This document shows, piece by piece, positions 53,794 to 63,112 of a DNA stretch of 64,000 nt. A model generated the notes under the pieces. The model ran no database searches and was not told the DNA's origin. It worked only from the letters and a program-made list of their open reading frames with translations. The translations under genes were made by a program, and so were the position numbers. How positions within the stretch are numbered: the stretch's first letter is position 1; each line of letters opens with the position of its first letter. The DNA is from Bacillota bacterium (lineage in GTDB: Bacteria; Bacillota; Clostridia; Christensenellales; Christensenellaceae): the NCBI GenBank assembly GCA_023393165.1, contig JAEWMJ010000041.1:1-64000 (forward strand). Direction: 5' to 3'.

Positions 53794-55485
53794 CTACAAA
53801 GTGAACGTGGCCGTCAGGAGTTCTTCCACCGTGGAATCCCCCGCCAATACTCTTGCAACCATATCCTGCCGCAGCGTAACGGTTCCGTTTTTCATGGCAT
53901 ATTCCATGATCGCTTCGCTGCTCTCTTCTTTTGTAATCATGTTCCTTATATTGTTGTCTATTATGATAATTTCATGGATGGCCGTTCTTCCTTTGTATCC
54001 TGTAAAACTGCAGTTGGCGCATCCCTCGCCCTTATAAAGCGTTACGGAATGGTTAAGGCCGAGTATATTGTTTTCGCTCTCACTGGAAGTGTACGGTTTT
54101 TTGCAGTCCGGACAGATCTTGCGCACCAGGCGCTGGGCGATCACCCCAGATACGGCGGAGGACACCAGATAGGGTTTTACCCCCATATCCACCAGCCTGT
54201 TGACCGATGTGGCGGCGTCGTTGGTATGCAGGGTGGACAGCACGATATGGCCCGTAATGGCGGCGCGTATCGCAATGGACGCGGTTTCCCCGTCCCGGAT
54301 CTCGCCGATCATGATCACGTCCGGATCCTGGCGCAGTATGGACCTAAGGCCGCCGGCAAAGGTAAGCCCGGCCTTTTCGTTGATCTGCATCTGGTTTGCG
54401 CCGTCAATCTTGTATTCCACAGGGTCTTCGATCGTGACGATATTGATCTCCGGGCTTTTGATCTCGTTGATAATGGTATACAGCGTGGTGGTCTTGCCGC
54501 TTCCGGTAGGACCCGTTACCAGGAGCACGCCGTGAGAAATGCGTATCAGTTTGTCAAAGAGCCTCATATTGTTTGGACTGAATCCAAGGGCCTGTTTTGT
54601 GGCAAGCTTGTTAGAAGAAGACCCCGGCAAAAGGCGTATCACCACCTTTTCCCCGTATACGGTGGGGATCGTGGATAAGCGCATATCTATCATTTCGCCC
54701 TCGATCTCAGCCTCGCACCTGCCGTCCAGAGGAACGCGCCTCTCCGCGATGTTCATGGACGACATGATTTTGAGGCGGGTGACCACCGAAGCATGCGCGT
54801 TTTTGCTCAGCTTCAGCACGTCCCTCAAATGCCCGTCCACCCGCATGCGCACCTTGGTATCCTCCCGATTGGGCTCGACGTGGATATCGCTCGCCCCCAG
54901 TTTTGCGGCCTGCAGGATAATGGAATTTACCAGGCGTACGACGGGCGCGCTGTCCACACGCTCGTCCATCTCCGTTTCCAGATTGGCAAGATCGCTTTCA
55001 AAGCCGGAGGTAAACTCCTTGTTTACATCCTTCGCAGCCTCGCTTGCGACCCTGCCCAGGTAATATTCGTCGATCGCCCTGTATATTGCGGACGGCGTGG
55101 ATATGACCGGCCTGATATCCATGCCCGTCATAAAATGCATGTCCTCTATCACGTAGAAGTTCATGGGATCGCTCATGGCGACGAGCAGCGTCTTCCCTCT
55201 TCTTTCCAGCGCGATCAGGCAGTTGCTTCTGGCGAAATCCTCCTTGATGGAATGGACAACTGCCGGATTGAGCTTGAGGTTCGCCAGATTCACATAATCA
55301 GTTTTGAGCCTCTTGGCAAGCGCGCGCGTGAAATCAAGCTCGCTTACGTACCCTTTTTTGATGAGTATGTCCCCGACTTTTTGTCCGTTCTGTTTTTGCG
55401 CCGAAAGCGCTTCAATAAGCTGGCTTTCCGTGATTAAATTGTCCTGCAGCAGTATCTGCCCGATTTGCATATTTTTTTCAGCCAT
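53794..55485 (-). CDS. pilB: Type IV pilus extension ATPase (PilB/GspE)
   Basis: 563 residues from ATG 55485 (AGGTGA upstream); a GTG three codons earlier is less likely. The N-terminal MshEN-type domain (IGQILLQDNLITESQLIEAL, GDILIKKGYV) may bind cyclic di-GMP in some families. Walker A is GPTGSGKTTTLYTI, Walker B PDVIMIGEIRDGET, and a tetra-Cys zinc site CPDC...CANC lies near 455-495. It drives pilin polymerisation at the membrane. It heads pilB-pilT and diverges from pilD. Confidence 0.95.
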   Translation of the reverse strand: MAEKNMQIGQILLQDNLITESQLIEALSAQKQNGQKVGDILIKKGYVSELDFTRALAKRLKTDYVNLANLKLNPAVVHSIKEDFARSNCLIALERRGKTLLVAMSDPMNFYVIEDMHFMTGMDIRPVISTPSAIYRAIDEYYLGRVASEAAKDVNKEFTSGFESDLANLETEMDERVDSAPVVRLVNSIILQAAKLGASDIHVEPNREDTKVRMRVDGHLRDVLKLSKNAHASVVTRLKIMSSMNIAERRVPLDGRCEAEIEGEMIDMRLSTIPTVYGEKVVIRLLPGSSSNKLATKQALGFSPNNMRLFDKLIRISHGVLLVTGPTGSGKTTTLYTIINEIKSPEINIVTIEDPVEYKIDGANQMQINEKAGLTFAGGLRSILRQDPDVIMIGEIRDGETASIAIRAAITGHIVLSTLHTNDAATSVNRLVDMGVKPYLVSSAVSGVIAQRLVRKICPDCKKPYTSSESENNILGLNHSVTLYKGEGCANCSFTGYKGRTAIHEIIIIDNNIRNMITKEESSEAIMEYAMKNGTVTLRQDMVARVLAGDSTVEELLTATFTL

Positions 55486-55566
55486 ATGCTTCACCTGTAT
55501 TTATAAAATTTTTTTCTATTGTATTCAATGCCCTAAATCAATATAATAACAGCGAGGTACTGAATT

Positions 55567-56328
55567 ATGATTGAATTTCAGGTTTTGTGGCCGTTCGCGC
55601 TCGCTTTTGGGCTCTGTACCGGCAGTTTTTTAAACGTTTGCATATACAGGATCCCGAAAAACATTTCCATTGCCAGGGGATCTTCCATGTGCCCCGAATG
55701 CGGCACGCCCCTGCGCCCGGCCGACCTCGTCCCGGTATTCAGTTTTTTATTTTTGCGCGGCAAGTGCCGTCATTGCAGAGCGCCTATCAGCCCCATGTAC
55801 CCGATTGTCGAGCTTTTATGCGGGGTTCTCTTCCTGCTCTCTTTTTACCTCTTCGGCTTAAGCCTTCAGACTCTTGTTGCATGGATTGCCGTATCCGTGC
55901 TGATTGCGGCTTCCTTTATAGATATCCGCACAATGGAGATCCCGGACGGTATTTCTGTCGCTTTAGCCGTCGCGGGCATCCTCTCTTTTTTTATACCCGG
56001 TTCGGTCTTGTGGGACCGGCTGCTGGGCATAGCCTGCGCCGCGGGTCCCCTGCTTTTGATCCACATTTTTTCAAAGGGCGCAGCCATGGGCATGGGCGAC
56101 ATCAAACTGATGGCGGCGGCCGGATTGATGCTAGGCGTTAAGCTCTCATTCTTTGCGCTTTTTTCAGCTGTGCTTTTCGGCGCGGCGGTCAGCGTGATCC
56201 TTCTTGCCCTGAAGCTCAAAGGCCGGAAGGACGAAATTCCCTTTGTGCCTTTTCTCAGTTTCGGGATCATTTTTTCGCTCTTCTGCGGAAGTCCTATTAT
56301 TGCATGGTATCTTTCCCTGTTGTCCTAG
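55567..56328 (+). CDS. pilD: Prepilin peptidase / N-methyltransferase
   Basis: 253 residues, eight hydrophobic helices. The N-terminal methylase part has the zinc tetra-Cys loop CPECGTPL...CRHCRAP. The aspartic-protease pair lies in FIDIRTMEIPD and GMGDIKLM (GxGD). It cuts pilin leaders before Phe1 and methylates it. It is the only pilus gene here on the plus strand; its last four bases overlap the end of the convergent minor-pilin gene. Confidence 0.94.
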   Translation: MIEFQVLWPFALAFGLCTGSFLNVCIYRIPKNISIARGSSMCPECGTPLRPADLVPVFSFLFLRGKCRHCRAPISPMYPIVELLCGVLFLLSFYLFGLSLQTLVAWIAVSVLIAASFIDIRTMEIPDGISVALAVAGILSFFIPGSVLWDRLLGIACAAGPLLLIHIFSKGAAMGMGDIKLMAAAGLMLGVKLSFFALFSAVLFGAAVSVILLALKLKGRKDEIPFVPFLSFGIIFSLFCGSPIIAWYLSLLS

Positions 56329-56849
56329 GACGAAGCCGCGGGCGCTGTCAGCCACTGGTAGGACAAAACGTTTCCGCTCCCGCTGATGCCCGTTGCATTC
56401 AGATTCTGTACGGACGTTGAAAGCGTGCTCTTCACGGCCGGATCGACTGAAGACGTCACGGTTACGGTGATCTTTAGGGTATTGCCTGAAGGGCTAAACA
56501 CCATATCGATTTTATTATTCCCGTAAAAAGACTCCCCGAAAAGGTCAGTAGTCTTTCCGGAGTCGCTTATGTAAACTCTCCCGCCGCTGGCATAGATATA
56601 GCGGTTTTTGGAGGATGATATCTCGCTTTGGCTCCCCAGCAGCGCAAGTCCCGTCGCATGCCGCGCCTGTGGAACCAGAACCTCCATCACCTGGTTCGCT
56701 TTCATTTTTGCCTGCGTCTGATTTGAGATGCGGGAAAAAACATTGCCTGACGACGTCATCATGGTAATGACCGCAATCCCCACGATCGCGAGCAATCCCG
56801 TTGCTATGATCAGTTCAACCAGCGTAAAAGCGCTTTTTCTCTTCTTCAT
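56325..56849 (-). CDS. Minor pilin / pseudopilin (PilW/PilV-like)
   Basis: 174 residues. Leader MKKRKSA then FTLVELIIATGLLAIVG, a type III N-terminus with Glu5. The body is 110 residues, beta-rich, without cysteines. GAGGAGTG precedes the ATG. It is the last gene of the pilC operon and probably part of a tip or priming complex. Confidence 0.85.
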   Translation of the reverse strand: MKKRKSAFTLVELIIATGLLAIVGIAVITMMTSSGNVFSRISNQTQAKMKANQVMEVLVPQARHATGLALLGSQSEISSSKNRYIYASGGRVYISDSGKTTDLFGESFYGNNKIDMVFSPSGNTLKITVTVTSSVDPAVKSTLSTSVQNLNATGISGSGNVLSYQWLTAPAASS

Positions 56850-56861
56850 GCAGTCACTCCT

Positions 56862-57182
56862 CTACTGAGAAGCGGCCGGCGGGACAAATTCCCGTACTTC
56901 CACGCCGCTGGCGTCTTTAGAAGTATACAGCGTTCCTCCGCATGTGATCCCGTTCCCCAGATTGATGCTGTACGTCTGTGAACTCACATTCGAATTGGAA
57001 AATTTCTTTTCTTCCAACGCCTGCGCCGCCGAATTCAAGCCGGCGTTTCTTTTCTCCGCCAAACCCTGCTGGTTGGCGGCGGGAACGATGATCCCGAGAA
57101 GGGTGATAGAGATAAGCGCGATGAGCGCGATGCTTACGATCATTTCAACCAGTGTAAACGCTTTTTTTGATTTCAGTTTCAT
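56862..57182 (-). CDS. Minor pilin / pseudopilin (short)
   Basis: 106 residues. MKLKSKKAFTLVEMIVSIALIAL is a prepilin N-terminus with Glu5. The short globular part (GNGITCGGTLYTSKD) has one Cys. GGAGG precedes the ATG. Spacing of 12 bases to the next pilin gene indicates co-translation; a GspI/PilV-like role is inferred. Confidence 0.85.
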   Translation of the reverse strand: MKLKSKKAFTLVEMIVSIALIALISITLLGIIVPAANQQGLAEKRNAGLNSAAQALEEKKFSNSNVSSQTYSINLGNGITCGGTLYTSKDASGVEVREFVPPAASQ

Positions 57183-57199
57183 CCCTTGCTCCTCCCTGC

Positions 57200-58648
57200 T
57201 CAGTTTCCGATATATGTGCCCAGAATCTTGCAGTCCGACCCCGTCCAGCTGAGTGTCCCGGAACCGCCGCCCGATCCGCCGCCGGTATTGCTGATATAAT
57301 AATACTTCGTACTGCTTGCAAAATTCATTCTACTGGCAACAGCAGCTCCGTATAATTTATATGGGTCATAAAACAAACCGTTGTCCGACATGTTGACCGA
57401 TCCGTTTGGGTCGTATATGAATCCGTATATCGTACTGTTGCTGGTGACGCTGACGACGGACTGTTTATTTGATACGATATATAAATTGGGAGTGGCTTTG
57501 TTTGCCTGAGGTATTCCGCTCAAATAAGCGTAATTACCAGCAAAACAATTTCCCGGTATGTTCAGGTTGACATAATTAGTTCCATCGTCCAAAAAAATGT
57601 AAACGTTATACGAACCCTTTGAAAGAATATCCAGGCCTTGCTCAAGTGTGATTGTCTGTCCATTGTTGGAAGCATTCGCAAGGCATATATAAAGATCCTG
57701 GTTTGTCGCGTCAAACACAACCTGTTTTGTCCAGGTATAATTCCTGAAAGTCACAAAACCGTTCTGATTGATAATATAATAACTTCCGTTCACGGTATAA
57801 TTTACGCCACCGGCTGAACCCAGATCAACATCAATATTGACCATGCCTTGCCTTACTGCCGCGGGGATTGTCCAAGCAGCTTTCACTGTCGCGGTATAAG
57901 TCGGACCCGCGTAGTTTTTATTGATACTGCCGGTAACGGAAGCGCCTCCACCTACCGAAATATTGCCGTTGGCATAAATGTTACCCACAACGCGGCATGA
58001 TCCATTGATAAAAACATTCTTGGTCGCATAGATATCTCCCTTGACCGTGTAGTTGCCGTCCACAGAAAGGCTGCCGTTCACATATACGTTTCCGGTGCAG
58101 GTTGCGGCAGAAGTGCCAAGCGATACAGTACCGCCGTTCTCATTTAATATGAGATCACCTGTGATATCGTTTACGCCAAAAAAATCTCCCATCATGGAAG
58201 ACGAAGCCGCAGTGGATTGCGCAACCGTTCCGGGAATGAACTGCCCTCCAGTTTTCAATGTCCCTTGAATGATGCTGTTTATTTTAGACTCGCTGCCGTT
58301 CTGGTATTTGGGGTACCATGCGTCCACGCTTACCTTGAACTGATATCTGGCTGCGTCATAACTGCTCACCGTATATCTGTAGGCGCCCAATTTGGAATCC
58401 GCAATGTAGCCGCTGCCGCTGGTGATCGTCTTTGACGCATCGGGAACGATCACCCCCGCTTTGATTTCGGCTATCACAGCATTCAGAACGGACTGCGCGG
58501 TAAAATCCGCCTGCTTCTGAGCAAGGGATTTGGTGGTCTGGTTGGCAGAGACGCCTGAAATCATGACAACGCCCGCCCCTATGATCAAAACAAATGCGAA
58601 TATGATCAGAACCAGCACCAGAGAACTTCCGCGCTTTTTCTTCCACAT
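57200..58648 (-). CDS. PilX-like pilus assembly protein with beta-solenoid (polymer-forming) domain
   Basis: 482 residues. N-terminal helix (SSLVLVLIIFAFVLIIGAG) resembles PilX/PilV membrane anchors but has no Phe-Glu5 prepilin site. After about residue 160 comes a beta-solenoid-like run of short repeats (GNVYVNGSLSVDGNYTVKG, GNIYANGNISVGGG), as in bactofilin/polymer-forming and adhesin proteins, then a 200-residue C-terminal domain ending in a Gly/Ser stretch. It could be a pilus-tip adhesin. GAGGTG precedes the ATG. Confidence 0.75.
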   Translation of the reverse strand: MWKKKRGSSLVLVLIIFAFVLIIGAGVVMISGVSANQTTKSLAQKQADFTAQSVLNAVIAEIKAGVIVPDASKTITSGSGYIADSKLGAYRYTVSSYDAARYQFKVSVDAWYPKYQNGSESKINSIIQGTLKTGGQFIPGTVAQSTAASSSMMGDFFGVNDITGDLILNENGGTVSLGTSAATCTGNVYVNGSLSVDGNYTVKGDIYATKNVFINGSCRVVGNIYANGNISVGGGASVTGSINKNYAGPTYTATVKAAWTIPAAVRQGMVNIDVDLGSAGGVNYTVNGSYYIINQNGFVTFRNYTWTKQVVFDATNQDLYICLANASNNGQTITLEQGLDILSKGSYNVYIFLDDGTNYVNLNIPGNCFAGNYAYLSGIPQANKATPNLYIVSNKQSVVSVTSNSTIYGFIYDPNGSVNMSDNGLFYDPYKLYGAAVASRMNFASSTKYYYISNTGGGSGGGSGTLSWTGSDCKILGTYIGN

Positions 58649-58660
58649 CCTGGTTCACCT

Positions 58661-59530
58661 CTATGAGGCCGACGGCGTTGGAGAGGGCGTGGGCGTCGGC
58701 GCAGGGGGTTCGGTCATCAAAGCGGGCCGGCCCTGGGGCGCCGGGAAATCGTACGCCTGTACGCCGCCTTCGTCCAGCATCGGGGCTCCGAAGAACCGTA
58801 CAGTAATAACGGCCAGCTTGCCTTCCGTACCGATCAGATTATCGCTTATCGTAAAACCGTCCACAACAAGCGAACGGCCGCTTGCATACAATGCGTCCAT
58901 AAATTTGGAAATATTATCGTAACTGCCTGCTGCATTCAGAACCAGTTGCGTGCAGTATAGGCCGGCGGCAGGCTGCTGTGCTTCCGCTACGTTTGCATCC
59001 GCAGCGCTGTTGTTCCCGTTTTCGGCAGTAACAGAGCTGACAGCTCCTTGAGTATCCGTTGGCGAAGAAGCATCGCCTGCAGACGGACTGGCGGCGTTTA
59101 CGCCATTAATTATATTTGCTGCGTTTTGCAGCGCCATCCCGGGTTCGCCGCTGCTTTGCGGGAGCGCAATATCCTCGGTAAAATCCGGATTCGAAGGCGT
59201 CATATCCGTATAAGCGCTGGAAACCTTGCTTAAAGCGTTTTGCGTTAAAAGGGTATCCACCCAGTAATCGATTTGCTCGGGATCAATGCTAAATGAAAAC
59301 GATTTGCCTACTTCAGCAGACTTTGCTTTTGCTTCTTTCATCAAAGCGTCCAGGTCCACCTGGCCGTCTATGTTCAAATTGGTCAACTGATCGTTCAATT
59401 GCGCTACGATTTGTTGTTTTTCAAGGTTTGATCTGTATTGCGGCATGATCAGATAATTGATCCCAAAATAAGCCAGCGCAACCACCGCCAGCAAAAACAG
59501 CAATGTAACTTCCCTTCTGGTCAGTTTCAC
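58661..59530 (-). CDS. pilO: Type IV pilus inner-membrane platform protein PilO-like
   Basis: 289 residues from GTG 59530, which overlaps the pilN stop (GTGA) and has GGGGG upstream; an earlier in-frame TTG would overlap pilN by 31 bases. One helix (VTLLFLLAVVALAYFGINYL), a coiled-coil stretch about 35-75, then a long Ala/Ser/Pro-rich linker and a ferredoxin-like C-terminal domain. It ends in a Pro-rich TPTPSPTPSAS tail. It links the pilM-pilN complex to the pilus in the envelope. Confidence 0.82.
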   Translation of the reverse strand: MKLTRREVTLLFLLAVVALAYFGINYLIMPQYRSNLEKQQIVAQLNDQLTNLNIDGQVDLDALMKEAKAKSAEVGKSFSFSIDPEQIDYWVDTLLTQNALSKVSSAYTDMTPSNPDFTEDIALPQSSGEPGMALQNAANIINGVNAASPSAGDASSPTDTQGAVSSVTAENGNNSAADANVAEAQQPAAGLYCTQLVLNAAGSYDNISKFMDALYASGRSLVVDGFTISDNLIGTEGKLAVITVRFFGAPMLDEGGVQAYDFPAPQGRPALMTEPPAPTPTPSPTPSAS

Positions 59531-60123
59531 TCCACATTTCCCCCTTTCATATAACAATTCACTGTAAACATATATTTACCCGCAAGTTCCGGCTGTGTTT
59601 GGTCCATACGGGTGCTTCCCAAATACATTACGGAATCAAAATAAGCGGAACCTTTGAGCGCCGCGCTAAAAGCCGCAGGCGAATCCATATTGTCGGCAAT
59701 ACAGGTCAGCGACAGTACTCCACTTGTATAATTTATGTTGCGGGCGGATACGTCCGCAGGCATCCTGCCCGCGATATCGTTTAGAAGCGCAAGATTGAAT
59801 TTTGGGTAGCCCTGCACCTTCCCGTTAATTTTTTCAAGCGTATTGTTATAAGCATTAAGAGCTGTAAACTGGTTTTGTTTCGATTGAAAGCCTTCAATAT
59901 CCGATCCGGCGGCAGACTGTTTATTGCTGATATCCTGGTTCAAGGAAGCAATCTGATTATCCAGTCCATATCCCATATACCTAAGCCAACCGTAAATCCC
60001 CCCTAAGGCCACAACAGACAACACAAGAATAAGGATTCCTACTGAAACCGCTTTAGAAGCTTTCTTTTGCGGGGCGCTTTTCTTTATCCCTTCAAATAAA
60101 TTGATATCCCTCAAGACGGTCAC
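59527..60123 (-). CDS. pilN: Type IV pilus assembly protein PilN-like
   Basis: 198 residues. RDINLF near the N-terminus is the PilN peptide that docks in PilM. One helix (about 27-47) is followed by a coiled coil (about 55-95) and a fimbrial-assembly domain. The annotated GTG at 60123 sits 1 base after the pilM stop; TTG three codons later, with GTGAGG at better spacing, is an equal candidate start. It bridges cytosolic PilM to PilO. Confidence 0.85.
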   Translation of the reverse strand: MTVLRDINLFEGIKKSAPQKKASKAVSVGILILVLSVVALGGIYGWLRYMGYGLDNQIASLNQDISNKQSAAGSDIEGFQSKQNQFTALNAYNNTLEKINGKVQGYPKFNLALLNDIAGRMPADVSARNINYTSGVLSLTCIADNMDSPAAFSAALKGSAYFDSVMYLGSTRMDQTQPELAGKYMFTVNCYMKGGNVE

Positions 60124-60124
60124 C

Positions 60125-61084
60125 TCACAATCTTATCTGCGCGCCAAGCGCGCAGATAAACTCTTTCAGGCTTTCGGATTTAAAATTGGGGCTGCGCCTG
60201 CTCTCGATCAGATAGGCGTCCTTGTTCAGGTATTCGCGTAAAAGATCCGCGACGCCGCTGAAATTTGCCGCTCCGCCGCACAGGAAAAGCTTTGCTTCCC
60301 TCTCGCGGAAATCGCTTGAAATCAAAAACTGCATCACTTTCTGGATCTCGTCCCCCACCTTGCTCAGATACGACGTAAAATCAACATCCAGTTCAAGCTC
60401 GGTCCTGCTGCTTTCCCGCAGCGTATCCACATGTTTTTTTATTTCTTCGTCTATTTCCAGCCGGACACAACGGCTGTATACCAGCGTTTTTCTCTCGAAG
60501 ATATTGAAATTGATGAAGCTGTATCCGATATCGGCGACGATGTCCATCCGCTGCTCTTCTTTCTGCTGTTTTAAAAGGTTTCCCCAGGATACCAGTTTTC
60601 TGATGCTGTTTGCGCCGATATCGAGGGCAACCGGAATCAGCCCGGCTGTAAGGAGCATTTTTTTATACGCTTCCACCACGCGCGTGGGCGCTGCAAAGGT
60701 ATATGCCTTGATCACGCCGTCCTCCTGGTTTTGAAGAAAATATTGTACGGAATAATTATCGTCCGCCAGAAACGACTCCATTTCGTTGGACACGATCATG
60801 TCCAGATTTTTGCTGTTTGTTTTGGGCAGTTTGATTTCACGGATGATGACATCCGGGCTGGTGATGACGCAGGACGCCTTTTTTTCCCTGATATTGTTTT
60901 CCTCCAGCGCCCCGTGGATCACGTCCACAATCCGCTCAAAATCCACCACAAATCCGTTTGCAACGGCGTTTTCCGGAGTATCCAGCAATATCTGGTTCCG
61001 GACGGAAATGTTTTTTGGCGCAACGCCGCCGTTTATTATTTTTATATTTCTGCTACCAACATCAATCGTCAGCAAATCATTCAC
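60125..61084 (-). CDS. pilM: Type IV pilus assembly protein PilM (actin-like)
   Basis: 319 residues. LLTIDVGSRNIKI is the phosphate-1 ATP-binding motif of the FtsA/actin-like fold; VADIGYSFINFNIF is phosphate-2 and LCGGAANFSGVADLL the adenosine motif. It is cytosolic and forms a ring with the PilN N-terminal peptide. GGGGGG lies directly before the ATG. It sits 9 bases after pilC. Confidence 0.93.
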   Translation of the reverse strand: MNDLLTIDVGSRNIKIINGGVAPKNISVRNQILLDTPENAVANGFVVDFERIVDVIHGALEENNIREKKASCVITSPDVIIREIKLPKTNSKNLDMIVSNEMESFLADDNYSVQYFLQNQEDGVIKAYTFAAPTRVVEAYKKMLLTAGLIPVALDIGANSIRKLVSWGNLLKQQKEEQRMDIVADIGYSFINFNIFERKTLVYSRCVRLEIDEEIKKHVDTLRESSRTELELDVDFTSYLSKVGDEIQKVMQFLISSDFREREAKLFLCGGAANFSGVADLLREYLNKDAYLIESRRSPNFKSESLKEFICALGAQIRL

Positions 61085-61093
61085 CCCCCGGTA

Positions 61094-62293
61094 TTAACCA
61101 AGCATATTCTGATACATTGTATAGATCGGCATGATCATTGCAATGACTATAAAACCGATCACGACAGCCATGACGATAATCATCAGAGGCTCCACCATGG
61201 ATACCATCCTCTGTATTGCGATATCCGCCTCGTCGTCGTAATATGAAGCCGTTTTCTCAAGCAGTTCGTCTATCTGGCCGGATTCTTCGCCCACCGCAAC
61301 CATGGATTTAAACATGGGCGGGAATACGTCGAACTTCCGCAGGGACTGGCTTAAGGACACCCCTTTTTTGAGATCGTCTATGATGACTGATATGCAGCTT
61401 GTGATGCACCAGTTGCCTATCACGCGGGACACGACCTCCAATGCCACCAGCATGGATATGCCGCTTGACGTAAGGGTGGACAAGGTGTGCGCGAATTTTG
61501 CGGTCAGCACCGTTTTTCTCATTTTGCCTATGACCGGCATTTTCAGCATGCCCGTATCCCATGCGGTCCGCGTGGACGGCGCTTTCTTAAGCAGAAATAT
61601 CAGCGCAATCACGCCCGCGATTGCGAAAACCACGACCCACCAGTAATCCACCATAAAATCGCTGATCCCGATCAGCACCTTGGTCGGTCCGGGCAGGTCG
61701 CCCTGGGATGAATACATGGCAAGAAACTTGGGAACCACAAACGTCAGCATAGCAAAAACGACGATCACGCAAAGAATTGCAAGTATGATCGGATAAGTCA
61801 GCGCGCTTCGTATCTTCGCCGCCGTTTTATATTGCTTTTCGAAATAGTCGGACATCCTTTTCATCACGGAATCCAGCGTGCCGCTTTCTTCGCCCGACTC
61901 GATGGAACTGACCAGATAAAACGGGAACGCCTGTCCCTGGTTGCTCATCGCCTGGTGCAGGGAAAAACCCTTCCTGACGTCCTGCATGACGGCTTCCAGA
62001 ATATTTTTAACCTTGGCGTTGGACGTCTGCTGGCAAAGCACGTCCAGGCATTTGACCACGCTGATTCCGGCGTTCAGCATTGCCGAAAACTGCCTGCACA
62101 TGACGGATAATTCCTTGAGCGGTATTTTGCCGGCGGAAGCCGCCGCCGCTTCTTCCTCTTCCAAAGAATAAGACAGGCAAAACAAGCCTGTCTGCTTCAG
62201 CTGCGCTTTAAAATTTTCTGTTGTTTCAGCTTCAATGACGCCCTGAACATTTTTTCCGTCTATGCTGACCGCTTTATAAATGTACTTCGCCAA
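61094..62293 (-). CDS. pilC: Type IV pilus platform protein PilC (GspF family)
   Basis: 399 residues from TTG 62293 (GGGGG upstream), agreeing with the conserved AKYIYKAVSIDGKNVQG start. Two GspF domains (about 70-190 and 270-390: FSAMLNAGISVVKCLDVL; TLTSSGISMLVALEVV) and three helices are visible, with GEESGTLDSVMKRM and GEESGQIDELLEK repeats. It couples the ATPases to pilin polymerisation. It heads the seven-gene pilC operon. Confidence 0.94.
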   Translation of the reverse strand: MAKYIYKAVSIDGKNVQGVIEAETTENFKAQLKQTGLFCLSYSLEEEEAAAASAGKIPLKELSVMCRQFSAMLNAGISVVKCLDVLCQQTSNAKVKNILEAVMQDVRKGFSLHQAMSNQGQAFPFYLVSSIESGEESGTLDSVMKRMSDYFEKQYKTAAKIRSALTYPIILAILCVIVVFAMLTFVVPKFLAMYSSQGDLPGPTKVLIGISDFMVDYWWVVVFAIAGVIALIFLLKKAPSTRTAWDTGMLKMPVIGKMRKTVLTAKFAHTLSTLTSSGISMLVALEVVSRVIGNWCITSCISVIIDDLKKGVSLSQSLRKFDVFPPMFKSMVAVGEESGQIDELLEKTASYYDDEADIAIQRMVSMVEPLMIIVMAVVIGFIVIAMIMPIYTMYQNMLG

Positions 62294-62379
62294 TCAAAAA
62301 CAACCCCCGTATTCTTTTTCGACAATATCACTGCAAAAAATTATGCACACAGGCAAATTTTCTCGCTAAAAAAAAGGTC

Positions 62380-62397
62380 ATACTAGATATTAGTATA
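62380..62397 (-). promoter_or_regulatory. Likely pilC-operon -10 with overlapping inverted repeat
   Basis: Minus-strand TATACT (62397-62392) may be the -10; TTGTAA lies 15 bases upstream, a tight spacing. It overlaps the inverted repeat ATACTA-GATAT-TAGTAT (62380-62396), which would be well placed as an operator. Confidence 0.45.
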
Positions 62398-62525
62398 ACA
62401 CAATTTTTTTTATTACAAAATAATTTTTTATTAGATAAAATCCACTATTTAACAGGTTTTTTCCGTCTTCCCGATGGATCAGTACGGCTTTTTGTTACCG
62501 CATCATTCCGAATAAAATTCCAACA

Positions 62526-63014
62526 TTATCCAACCAAAGTGTCAATGCCAAAAGTCAATAAAAGTATCAAAAGGCCGGCCACAACATTGCCCAAGATAAT
62601 AACCGGCAGCGCTTTTTTTATTTTCAGATCCATCATGGCGGAAAGCAGACTGCCTGTCCAAACGCCGGTGCCGGGCAGCGGGATGGCTACAAAAATAAAT
62701 ATCCCCAGATACCCATACTTGGTAATCTTTTCCTGGTTCTTTTCCACCTTTCCCAAAAGCCAGTTTGAAAAGCGGTTAAAAAGCCTGATTTTGCTTTTTG
62801 ACATTTTATGAATGATGATTTTTATGAATAAAAGAATAAACGGAACCGGTATGGAAGATCCCAGTAATGCCAGGAAAAACGTAGTCCATAGGGGAATGTT
62901 TGTTCCAAGGCCAAAGCCAAGAATAGCTGCCTTCAGCTCCAAAATCGGCAACATAGCCGTTCCAATAATCCGCAAATAATCAATCATGGGCACAGCCGCC
63001 CCAACGTCAATCAT
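62526..63014 (-). CDS. Small multidrug-export-type membrane protein (COG2426)
   Basis: 162 residues with four to five hydrophobic helices. ELKAAILGFGLG and the hallmark PLPGTGVWTGSLLSAMMDL (about 112-130) place it in the Sm_multidrug_ex family. The name comes from early literature; the substrate is not established. AGGAGG precedes the ATG. Possibly a stand-alone gene. Confidence 0.9.
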   Translation of the reverse strand: MIDVGAAVPMIDYLRIIGTAMLPILELKAAILGFGLGTNIPLWTTFFLALLGSSIPVPFILLFIKIIIHKMSKSKIRLFNRFSNWLLGKVEKNQEKITKYGYLGIFIFVAIPLPGTGVWTGSLLSAMMDLKIKKALPVIILGNVVAGLLILLLTFGIDTLVG

Positions 63015-63112
63015 AAGCCCTCCTGGTTTTTTATTACGGTTTTACGCGCAGTCAATATTTTACCATAGCAGCATAAAATTTGCCAACCGATAAAAAAATT
63101 ATTAATAAATTC

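Noticed and set aside
55500..55528. TTGAAT-17-TATAAA as a pilB promoter
   Set aside because: The start of transcription would fall within the ribosome-binding site, leaving almost no leader.
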